NCBI GenBank assembly: GCA_900546085.1
Contig: URBS01000058.1
Location: 1 to 12,552 of the forward strand
Direction: 5' to 3'
DNA: 12,552 bases
Source of the DNA: an uncultured Collinsella sp.
Lineage (GTDB): Bacteria > Actinomycetota > Coriobacteriia > Coriobacteriales > Coriobacteriaceae
The translations under genes were made by a program, and so were the position numbers. The stretch's first letter is position 1. Each line of letters begins with the position of its first letter. Positions 1 to 6,007 of this stretch are shown here, piece after piece. The notes below the pieces were generated by a model. The model saw only the letters and a program-made list of their open reading frames with translations, searched no databases and was not told the DNA's origin.

Positions 1-47
1 AAGGTGCGGTGTCTCAGAAGGCTGTTTTGAGAAAGGTTGAGTCGCAC

Positions 48-734
48 ATGACCGTTGATCCTTTGATTCAATCCCTGAAGGGTAAGCTCGTCGTGAGCGT
101 TCAGGCGTATATGGGCGAGCCGCTTCGTACGCCCGAGACCATGGCTCAAATGTCTCGCGCTTGCGAACTCGGCGGCGCCGCCGCCATTCGCTGCCAGGGC
201 CTTGCCGACATTGCCGCCATTAAGGGTCGCTGTGAGGTTCCTGTTATTGGCCTATGGAAGGATGGACACGAGGGCGTTTACATCACGCCGACGCTGCGTC
301 ACGCCCGCGCCTGCGTTGCTGCTGGTGCCGATATCGTGGCGATCGACGCCACCGATCGTCCGCGCCCCGATGGCAAGACGGTCGAGGATACCTTCCGTCC
401 GCTGCACGAGGAGGGTGTGCTCCTGATGGCGGATTGTGCCACCATCGAGGACATTCGCCGTGCGGTTGATATGGGCTTCGACCTGGTATCTACCACGCTC
501 TCTCACGGTGTCGCCGCCATCGACTGCACCATGGCCGATGGCCCCGACCTGCCGCTCCTGCGTCAGGCGACCGAGGAATTCCCCGGCCTTCCCATCATTT
601 GCGAGGGTCGCGTGCATACGCCCGAGGAGGCTCGCGCCGCGATCGATGCTGGCGCCTGGGCCGTTGTCGTCGGCACCGCCATCACGCACCCCACGAGTAT
701 TACAAGTTGGTTCAAGGCTGCGCTTGAGGCGTAA
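48..734 (+). CDS. nanE: N-acetylmannosamine-6-phosphate 2-epimerase
   Basis: NanE converts N-acetylmannosamine-6-phosphate to N-acetylglucosamine-6-phosphate in the cytoplasm, a step in sialic acid catabolism. The 228-residue product has the family's usual length and TIM-barrel layout. Visible family residues are the SVQA strand (Gln19), IRCQ (Arg48), Lys71 just ahead of the VYITPT motif (the catalytic lysine by family knowledge), AIDATDRPRP around residues 98-107, MADC (Asp129), CEGRVHTPEEA with Glu186 (the second catalytic residue by family alignment), and the phosphate-binding GTAITHP at 209-215. I chose ATG 48 because GAAAGG at 31-36 sits 11 bases upstream and the protein then begins close to the conserved LKGKLVVS strand. 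A GTG at 9 in the same frame would add 13 residues with no family match. A terminator lies about 50 bases after the stop. Other nan genes may lie upstream, outside the window. The family assignment is firm. Confidence 0.93.
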   Translation: MTVDPLIQSLKGKLVVSVQAYMGEPLRTPETMAQMSRACELGGAAAIRCQGLADIAAIKGRCEVPVIGLWKDGHEGVYITPTLRHARACVAAGADIVAIDATDRPRPDGKTVEDTFRPLHEEGVLLMADCATIEDIRRAVDMGFDLVSTTLSHGVAAIDCTMADGPDLPLLRQATEEFPGLPIICEGRVHTPEEARAAIDAGAWAVVVGTAITHPTSITSWFKAALEA

Positions 735-761
735 GACAGGCCTCGTATCCGCTCGGGGCGG

Positions 762-767
762 TATACT
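762..767 (+). promoter_or_regulatory. possible -10 box between nanE and rapZ
   Basis: TATACT matches the sigma70-type -10 consensus at 5 of 6 positions. No convincing -35 box is visible 16-18 bases upstream. A transcript from here would start near 774 and run almost at once into the terminator hairpin at 786-822. It would therefore give either a very short RNA or a rapZ leader controlled by attenuation. This is weak evidence from sequence alone. Confidence 0.25.
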
Positions 768-785
768 CAATAAAGGCAATTGACC

Positions 786-822
786 GCGCGGGATCCGGGT
801 TGCTGGGTCCCGCGCTTGTTTT
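786..822 (+). terminator. intrinsic terminator after nanE, directly ahead of rapZ
   Basis: The left arm 786-796 pairs with 805-815 over 11 positions (one G:T wobble), with an 8-base loop and a TTGTTTT tail at 816-822. It should end the nanE transcript. The tail stops just before the rapZ ribosome binding site (GGGAGG, 824-829), so no room is left for a separate rapZ promoter downstream of it. rapZ is therefore transcribed either by readthrough or by regulated attenuation. Confidence 0.85.
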
Positions 823-835
823 CGGGAGGCAGCAC

Positions 836-1756
836 ATGCAAAAGGGAGATGCCATGGATGCGGCGGAGCGCTCGGAGCGCATCCCCGATATCGTCATCAT
901 CACCGGAATGTCCGGATCGGGCCGCACGCAGGCCATGCACGTGTTCGAGGACATGGGCTATTTTTGCATCGATAACCTGCCTCCGCGTCTGATCGCCCAG
1001 CTTGCCGAGCTCGTCGGCATTAATACGGGCGTGGGCAGGCATCTCGCCGTCACCTGCGATTTGCGTAGCCAGGGCTTGTTCGATGAGCTGCTCGATGCGG
1101 TCGCCGCGCTCGAAGAGCGCGAGATGAGCTGCGACATCGTGTTCCTGGAGGCTTCTGACGAGGTGCTGATTCGTCGCTACAGCGAAAATCGCCGCCGTCA
1201 TCCCATTGCCAAGCCGGGGGAGACTACGGCCGATGCCATTCAGCGCGAGCGCCTTCAGCTGCAGGGCGTGCGCGATCGAGCCGATATGATTATCGACACG
1301 AGTCGTCTGCGCACCTCTGCGCTGCGCAACAAGCTACGTATGGCATTTTCCGAGCTGTCCGACCAACAGCTCATGGACGTCCATGTGTTCTCGTTTGGCT
1401 TTAAGCACGGCATGCCCGTCGAGGCGGACATTATGATCGACGTCCGCTTCCTGCCCAATCCGTTTTACGATCCCGAGATGCGCACGATGACCGGTCTCGA
1501 TAAAAAGGTCTCCGATTTTGTTCTGGACCACCCCAAGACGCAGGAGTTTTGGAAGGCTTGGACACAGCTGCTCGATACGGTGATGCCGGGCTATATCGCG
1601 GAGGGAAAGCCGCAGCTTTCTATCGCCATCGGCTGCACGGGCGGACAGCACCGTAGCGTCGCCATTGCCGAGGCCACGGCCCGTTACCTGGAAGGCGCCC
1701 AGTATCACGTGAGCATCTCCCACCGCGACCTGTCGCGCGCCAACACGAAGGCATAG
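836..1756 (+). CDS. rapZ: RapZ/YvcJ-type nucleotide-binding protein
   Basis: RapZ family proteins bind nucleotides. In E. coli RapZ is an RNase E adaptor that controls glucosamine-6-phosphate synthase, while in Gram-positives (YvcJ) the role is less clear. The 306-residue product has an N-terminal P-loop GMSGSGRT at 24-31, with Arg where Lys is classical, followed by EDMGYFCIDNLPP at 38-50. It has an arginine-rich RRYSENRRRHP at 113-123. The C-terminal domain shows SFGFKHG (186-192), DVRFLPNPF and GCTGGQHRSV (266-275), all hallmarks of the family. Start choice: ATG 836 has GGGAGG six bases upstream. ATG 854 in the same frame also has a plausible site (AGGGAG, 843-848) and would give 300 residues. 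whiA follows after 6 bases, so the two are almost certainly cotranscribed. The usual yvcK gene between them is missing. Identity is firm, but the regulatory target in this organism cannot be read from the sequence. Confidence 0.93.
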   Translation: MQKGDAMDAAERSERIPDIVIITGMSGSGRTQAMHVFEDMGYFCIDNLPPRLIAQLAELVGINTGVGRHLAVTCDLRSQGLFDELLDAVAALEEREMSCDIVFLEASDEVLIRRYSENRRRHPIAKPGETTADAIQRERLQLQGVRDRADMIIDTSRLRTSALRNKLRMAFSELSDQQLMDVHVFSFGFKHGMPVEADIMIDVRFLPNPFYDPEMRTMTGLDKKVSDFVLDHPKTQEFWKAWTQLLDTVMPGYIAEGKPQLSIAIGCTGGQHRSVAIAEATARYLEGAQYHVSISHRDLSRANTKA

Positions 1757-1762
1757 GCCTGC

Positions 1763-2692
1763 ATGTCGTTTACCGCTGAGGTGCGCGACGAGCTCGCGCG
1801 CTGCGAACCCGAATGTGAATACTGCGATTTGTCGACGCTTGCCGCCCTGACGCGTGTGAGCGGTACGCTTTCGTTGGCCGGCTCCGGACGGTATCGTTTG
1901 ACGGTCGCGACCGAGACGGGAGCCGTCGCGCGCACGATGATCACGCTGACGCATCGCATCCTTAAGCTCAAAACGGAATTCACCGTTCGTAAATCGGTCT
2001 TGCATAAGGTCCGTAACTATCTCATTACCCTGCCCGATCAACCCGACTTGGACAAGGCTCTGCTGCTGCTGGGCATTCTAGACCGCAGAGGAGGGCTCGT
2101 CGCTGGTGTTCCCCGACACATCGTTGCCCGTCCCTGCTGCAGGCTTGCCTACATCCGCGGCGCGCTCATCGCGGGCGGCTTCGTGGCCGATCCACGCGGC
2201 GATTTCCATTTGGAGATCGCGGTGCAGGGCGAGCAGTATGCCCGGGGACTTTGCGACCTGTTGGGGCAGATTGGGGTCCATGCTCGTGTTAATGCGCGGC
2301 GGGGGTCATATGCCGTGTACATTAAGAGCGCCGAGGAAATCGAGCATCTATTAAAGCTGATTGGTGCCAAGCGCAGCGTTGCCGAGATTGAGGAGGCGCG
2401 CGCGGTCAAGTTGGTTAAGAACGATGTGAACCGTCGCGTGAACGCCGAGCTCGCCAACCAGACCAGAAGCGCCGGTGCTGCCCAACATCAGCTTGCGCTT
2501 ATCGATGAGCTCGAGCAGCGCGGCCTTCGCGATGCGCTTCCGGATGCCTTGGCGGTCTTTTGCGACCTGCGCGAGCGCTATCCCGATCTGTCGCTGCGTG
2601 ATTTAGGGGAGATGGCTGACCCTCCCTTGTCGAAGTCGGCCCTCTACCATCGAGTTTTGAGGCTTGAAAAGCTCATTGAAGCAAACGGGTAG
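1763..2692 (+). CDS. whiA: DNA-binding protein WhiA
   Basis: WhiA is a DNA-binding protein of Gram-positive bacteria. It is a sporulation regulator in Streptomyces and has a cell-division or chromosome-related role in non-sporulating species. The 309-residue product has the normal length and two-part layout. An N-terminal domain descended from LAGLIDADG homing endonucleases is marked by CCRLAYIRGALIAGGFVADP (125-144) and DFHLEI (147-152). A linker NDVNRRVNAELANQTRSAGA spans 220-239. A C-terminal helix-turn-helix covers roughly 276-303, with LSLRDLGEMADPPLSKSALYHR as the recognisable core. The ribosome binding site is poor (AGG at 1755-1757, overlapping the rapZ stop codon), which suggests translational coupling to rapZ. 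The next gene is gap, as in Streptomyces. There is no recognisable terminator directly after the stop, only AT-rich DNA. Confidence 0.94.
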   Translation: MSFTAEVRDELARCEPECEYCDLSTLAALTRVSGTLSLAGSGRYRLTVATETGAVARTMITLTHRILKLKTEFTVRKSVLHKVRNYLITLPDQPDLDKALLLLGILDRRGGLVAGVPRHIVARPCCRLAYIRGALIAGGFVADPRGDFHLEIAVQGEQYARGLCDLLGQIGVHARVNARRGSYAVYIKSAEEIEHLLKLIGAKRSVAEIEEARAVKLVKNDVNRRVNAELANQTRSAGAAQHQLALIDELEQRGLRDALPDALAVFCDLRERYPDLSLRDLGEMADPPLSKSALYHRVLRLEKLIEANG

Positions 2693-2737
2693 TTTAAAGT
2701 ATCGACTTATATACGGATTTAGCTGCTATTTTATTCT

Positions 2738-2751
2738 TTAAAACGTTTTAA
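2738..2751. promoter_or_regulatory. perfect 14-base palindrome, candidate operator upstream of gap
   Basis: TTAAAACGTTTTAA is an exact inverted repeat with a central CG, lying 33 bases upstream of the candidate gap -35 box and about 135 bases before the gap start codon. A central CG flanked by AT-rich half sites is typical of LacI/CcpA-family operators, so a sugar-responsive regulator of glycolysis is a plausible binder. That role is inferred. It could also be chance in AT-rich DNA, or a weak whiA terminator without a T tail. Confidence 0.4.
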
Positions 2752-2783
2752 CGTAAATTTGATTTTCAATTTCGAGCATTCTC

Positions 2784-2813
2784 GTGAAATTCAAGTCAAA
2801 AAAAAGGTATATT
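2784..2813 (+). promoter_or_regulatory. probable gap promoter
   Basis: TATATT at 2808-2813 is a good -10 box (5 of 6). GTGAAA at 2784-2789 is a fair -35 box (4 of 6) at 18-base spacing. The spacer carries an A-tract at 2798-2805, and the DNA upstream is strongly AT-rich, as expected for a powerful promoter. Transcription would begin near 2820, giving an untranslated leader of about 65 bases. Promoter calls by eye are uncertain. Confidence 0.5.
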
Positions 2814-2885
2814 AGGCGAGTGGTTAGTTTGTGGGCCTCAACGGCGGGCGCTGTAGCTTGCGGGGGCCTTACGAAAGGAGACACA

Positions 2886-3911
2886 ATGGCAGTAAAGGTT
2901 GCTATTAACGGCTTCGGTCGCATCGGTCGTCTGGCTTTCCGTCAGATGTTCGGTCATGAGGGCTCCGAGATCGTCGCTATCAACGACCTCACCTCTCCCG
3001 ATATGCTCGCTTACCTGCTGAAGTACGACTCCACGCAGGGCAACTACGCTCGCGATCACGAGGTCGTTGCTGGCGAGGATTCCATCACCGTTGACGGCAA
3101 GGAGATCAAGATCTACAAGGAGGCCGACGCCAACAACCTGCCTTGGGGCGACCTCGACGTCGACGTCGTTCTCGAGTGCACCGGCTTCTACACCAGCAAG
3201 GCTAAGGCTCAGGCCCACATCAACGCTGGCGCCAAGAAGGTCGTCATCTCCGCTCCGGCCGGCAGCGATCTGCCCACCATCGTGTACAACGTCAACCACG
3301 AGACGCTGACCGCTGAGGACAACATCATCTCCGCTGCTTCCTGCACCACCAACTGCCTCGCCCCGATGGCCAAGGGTCTGAACGACTTCGCTCCCATCGT
3401 GTCCGGCATCATGACCACCATTCACGCCTGGACCGGCGACCAGATGCCGCTCGACGGCCCGCAGCGCAAGGGCAACAAGCGTCGTAGCCGCGCCTGCGCC
3501 GTCAACATCGTCCCCAACACCACCGGTGCTGCCAAGGCTATCGGCCTGGTTCTCCCCGAGCTCAACGGTAAGCTCATCGGTGCCGCCCAGCGCGTCCCGA
3601 CGCCGACCGGCTCCATCACCAACCTCTACGCTGTCGTTGACAAGAAGGTCACCGTCGACGAGGTCAACGCCGCTATGAAGGCCTACGCTTCCACCATCTC
3701 CGAGACCTTCGGTTACAACGAGGACGACATCGTCTCCACCGACATCATCGGCGAGACCCACGGCTCCATCTTCGACGCCACTCAGACCATGTGCTCTGAC
3801 CTCGGCAACGGCCAGACCCTCGTTCAGGTCACCTCTTGGTACGACAACGAGAACTCCTACACCTCTCAGATGGTCCGCACCATCAAGTACTTCGAGAAGT
3901 TCGTTGCTTAA
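2886..3911 (+). CDS. gap: glyceraldehyde-3-phosphate dehydrogenase, type I
   Basis: The enzyme oxidises and phosphorylates glyceraldehyde-3-phosphate to 1,3-bisphosphoglycerate, making NADH, in cytoplasmic glycolysis. The 341-residue product has the Rossmann motif GFGRIGR (9-15) and the acidic residue of NDL (Asp35), which favours NAD over NADP. It has the catalytic ASCTTN with Cys153, His180 in TTIHAWTGDQ, and NTTGAAKAIG and SWYDNE in the catalytic domain. The start is ATG 2886, preceded by GAAAGGAG at 2873-2880, five bases away. Upstream in-frame codons lie in the leader and are not needed. Codon use is strongly biased to C-ending codons, as in very highly expressed genes. It is first in the glycolytic set and has its own promoter and a downstream hairpin terminator, so its mRNA may exceed that of pgk-tpiA-gpmI. 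Confidence 0.97.
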   Translation: MAVKVAINGFGRIGRLAFRQMFGHEGSEIVAINDLTSPDMLAYLLKYDSTQGNYARDHEVVAGEDSITVDGKEIKIYKEADANNLPWGDLDVDVVLECTGFYTSKAKAQAHINAGAKKVVISAPAGSDLPTIVYNVNHETLTAEDNIISAASCTTNCLAPMAKGLNDFAPIVSGIMTTIHAWTGDQMPLDGPQRKGNKRRSRACAVNIVPNTTGAAKAIGLVLPELNGKLIGAAQRVPTPTGSITNLYAVVDKKVTVDEVNAAMKAYASTISETFGYNEDDIVSTDIIGETHGSIFDATQTMCSDLGNGQTLVQVTSWYDNENSYTSQMVRTIKYFEKFVA

Positions 3912-3950
3912 TTTAGCTTTTAGCGAATAGCTCGTTGAGCGTCTAAAGAA

Positions 3951-3995
3951 GGGCGCGGCCTCATAGGGCTTACACCCTAGGGTCGCGCCCTTTTT
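3951..3995 (+). terminator. intrinsic terminator between gap and pgk
   Basis: The 10-position stem 3951-3960 with 3981-3990 (one G:T wobble) encloses a second short stem, TAGGG with CCCTA, and is followed by five T residues at 3991-3995. An A-rich stretch precedes the left arm, so it could also act in the other direction. No promoter is visible between here and pgk, so partial readthrough is the simplest way for pgk to be transcribed. Confidence 0.82.
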
Positions 3996-4005
3996 ATAGG
4001 AAATC

Positions 4006-4028
4006 GTCTGCCGTAATGGGAGGCAGAC
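4006..4028 (+). other. short hairpin in the pgk leader
   Basis: GTCTGCC (4006-4012) and GGCAGAC (4022-4028) form a perfect 7-base stem with a 9-base loop. It lies between the gap terminator and the pgk ribosome binding site and has no T tail. It may mark or protect the 5' end of a processed pgk transcript, or have no function. Confidence 0.4.
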
Positions 4029-4051
4029 ACGTACGAAAGGTAGAAGCAAAC

Positions 4052-5242
4052 ATGGCCTTTACCAAGAAGACCGTCCGCGACATCGATGTCGACGGCAAGC
4101 GCGTTCTCGTCCGCGTTGACTTCAACGTGCCTATCAAGGATGGCGTCGTTGGCGATACCACCCGCATCAAGGCTGCCCTGCCCACCATCAACTACCTCGT
4201 TGAGCACAACGCTCGCGTCATCCTCATGAGCCACCTCGGCCGTCCCGATGGCACCGGCTTCCAGCCCGAGCTGTCCCTCGAGCCCGTCGCCAAGAAGCTC
4301 GCTGAGCTCTCTGGTCTCGATGTTGCCTTTGTCGCCGACACCTACGGCGAGAAGGCTGCTGAGGCTGTTGCCGCCGTCGAGCCGGGCAAGGTCCTCGTTC
4401 TCGAGAACGTCCGTTTTGACAAGCGTGAGAAGAAGAACGATCCCGAGATCGCCAAGAAGCTCGCTTCCTATGGTGACGTCTTCGTTCTCGATGCCTTCGG
4501 CACCGCTCACCGCGCCCAGGGTTCCGTCGTGGGCCCCGCCGCTTACCTGCCTGCCGTCGCCGGCTTCCTGCTCGAGAAGGAGGTCGACACGCTGACCGGC
4601 ATCTTCGCCGAGCCCGAGCGCCCCTTCGTCGCTATCGTCGGCGGTTCCAAGGTTTCCTCCAAGATCGGCGTTCTCGATCACCTCATCGACTCCGCTGATA
4701 CCCTGATCATCGGTGGCGGCATGGCCTACACCTTCTTCCTGGCTCAGGGTCTGACCGTCGGTCAGTCCCTCAAGGAAGAGGACTGGGTCGAGCGCGCCGG
4801 CGAGATGCTCAAGAAGGCCGAGGAGAAGGGCGTCAAGATCCTGCTCCCCATCGACAACCGCGTTGCCGATCACTTTGGCGAGGACGCTGTCCCCGAGGTT
4901 GTCGCTTCCGACGCTATCCCCGACGATCGTGAGGGCATGGACATCGGCCCCAAGACCGAGGAGCTCTACGCCGAGGCCGTCAAGGGCGCCAAGACCGTGT
5001 TCTGGAACGGCCCCATGGGCGTCTTCGAGTTCGACAACTTCGCTCACGGCACCCAGGCTATCGCCGAGGCCGTCGCCGAGGCCGACTGCACCTCGATCAT
5101 CGGCGGTGGTGACTCTGTCGCGGCTGTCAACAAGTTCAACCTGGCCGACAAGATGAGCTGGATCTCCACCGGTGGTGGCGCTTCCATGGAGCTCGTCGAG
5201 GGTAAGGCCCTGCCCGGAGTGGAGGCGCTTCTCGATGCCTAA
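4052..5242 (+). CDS. pgk: phosphoglycerate kinase
   Basis: Pgk transfers the acyl phosphate of 1,3-bisphosphoglycerate to ADP, giving ATP and 3-phosphoglycerate. The 396-residue product is full length. The N-terminal substrate domain shows RVDFNVP (21-27), SHLGRP (60-65) and LENVRFDKREKKND (117-130). The C-terminal nucleotide domain shows GGSKVSSK (197-204), GPMGVFE (320-326), GGGDSVAAV (351-359) and STGGGASMELVEG. I placed the start at ATG 4052 because the protein then opens with the conserved KKTVRDIDVDGKRVLVRVD pattern. GAAAGG at 4035-4040 is 11 bases upstream, the same spacing seen for nanE. An in-frame ATG at 4016 would add 12 residues but falls inside the leader hairpin. The stop overlaps the tpiA start by 8 bases. 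Codon use is highly biased, like gap. Confidence 0.97.
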   Translation: MAFTKKTVRDIDVDGKRVLVRVDFNVPIKDGVVGDTTRIKAALPTINYLVEHNARVILMSHLGRPDGTGFQPELSLEPVAKKLAELSGLDVAFVADTYGEKAAEAVAAVEPGKVLVLENVRFDKREKKNDPEIAKKLASYGDVFVLDAFGTAHRAQGSVVGPAAYLPAVAGFLLEKEVDTLTGIFAEPERPFVAIVGGSKVSSKIGVLDHLIDSADTLIIGGGMAYTFFLAQGLTVGQSLKEEDWVERAGEMLKKAEEKGVKILLPIDNRVADHFGEDAVPEVVASDAIPDDREGMDIGPKTEELYAEAVKGAKTVFWNGPMGVFEFDNFAHGTQAIAEAVAEADCTSIIGGGDSVAAVNKFNLADKMSWISTGGGASMELVEGKALPGVEALLDA

Positions 5243-6002
5243 TCGCACCCTTCTTATCGCTGGTAACTGGAAGATGAACAACGACGTCGCCGAGGCCGCC
5301 AAGCTCGCCGACGAGCTGGCTCAGGCTCTGCCCGAGGTTCCGGCTGGCGTCGAGGTGCTCGTCTGCCCTCCGACCATCGACATCACTACGGTTCATGACC
5401 GCATTCAGGCTGCCCCCATCGCCCTCGGTGCACAGAACGTGTACTGGGAGGCCAAGGGTGCCTTCACCGGTGAGTCCTCTTGCGACATGCTCAAGTCCGC
5501 TGGCTGCACCTACTGCATCATCGGTCACTCCGAGCGTCGCGACTACTTCCACGAGACCGACGAGGATCAGAACAAGAAGGCCAAGGCTCTCGTTGCCGCC
5601 GGTCTTGTTCCCGTCTTCTGCTGCGGCGAGTCTCTCGAGGTCCGCGAGGCTGGCACCTATGTCGAGCACGTCGTGAACCAGGTCAAGGCTGGCCTTGCTG
5701 GTCTTGAGATCACCTGCCCCAAGCAGGTCGTCGTCGCCTACGAGCCCATCTGGGCCATCGGCACCGGCAAGACCGCTACCGCCGAGGACGCTCAGGAGGT
5801 CTGCGGCGCTATCCGTGAGACCCTCAAGGAGATGTTCGGCGAGGAGCTCGCTAACGGCATCCGCGTTCTCTATGGTGGCTCTGCCAAGCCCGGCAACATC
5901 GCCGAGCTCGTCGCCAAGCCCGACGTTGACGGCGCCCTCGTGGGCGGCGCTTCGCTCAAGGCTGCCGACTTCGCCTCTATGGTCGTCAAGGCAGGCGAGT
6001 AG
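5235..6002 (+). CDS. tpiA: triosephosphate isomerase
   Basis: TpiA interconverts dihydroxyacetone phosphate and glyceraldehyde-3-phosphate. The 255-residue product carries the full active site: GNWKMN with Lys13, the electrophile His98 in IIGHSERR, the catalytic base Glu170 in AYEPIWAIGTGKTAT (168-182, including the flexible loop), and the phosphate-binding YGGSAKPGN (213-221) and GALVGGASL. The start ATG 5235 lies inside the end of pgk in another frame. GGAGG at 5221-5225 provides a ribosome binding site 9 bases upstream, so translation is probably coupled to pgk. An upstream in-frame start at 5172 would add 21 residues overlapping pgk with no family similarity. gpmI follows after 5 bases. 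Confidence 0.97.
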   Translation: MPNRTLLIAGNWKMNNDVAEAAKLADELAQALPEVPAGVEVLVCPPTIDITTVHDRIQAAPIALGAQNVYWEAKGAFTGESSCDMLKSAGCTYCIIGHSERRDYFHETDEDQNKKAKALVAAGLVPVFCCGESLEVREAGTYVEHVVNQVKAGLAGLEITCPKQVVVAYEPIWAIGTGKTATAEDAQEVCGAIRETLKEMFGEELANGIRVLYGGSAKPGNIAELVAKPDVDGALVGGASLKAADFASMVVKAGE

Positions 6003-6007
6003 GACAT

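Noticed and set aside
1..40. End of an upstream gene at the left edge
   Set aside because: Two frames run from the edge to stops at 28-30 and 38-40, and either could be a gene's tail. Ten to twelve codons are too few to identify or support one.
1763..2692. Homing endonuclease or intein in whiA
   Set aside because: The LAGLIDADG-like stretch is the normal degenerate N-terminal domain of WhiA. The gene is of standard length with its own C-terminal helix-turn-helix.
2838..4049. 403-codon open frame on the - strand across gap
   Set aside because: It is in register with the sense codons of gap. It stays open because the strongly biased sense gene avoids TTA, CTA and TCA. The translation is low-complexity and Val/Gly/Asp/Leu-rich, with no family motif.
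3977..5302. 441-codon open frame on the - strand across pgk
   Set aside because: Same codon-bias artefact as over gap, in register with pgk. No ribosome binding site or recognisable domain.
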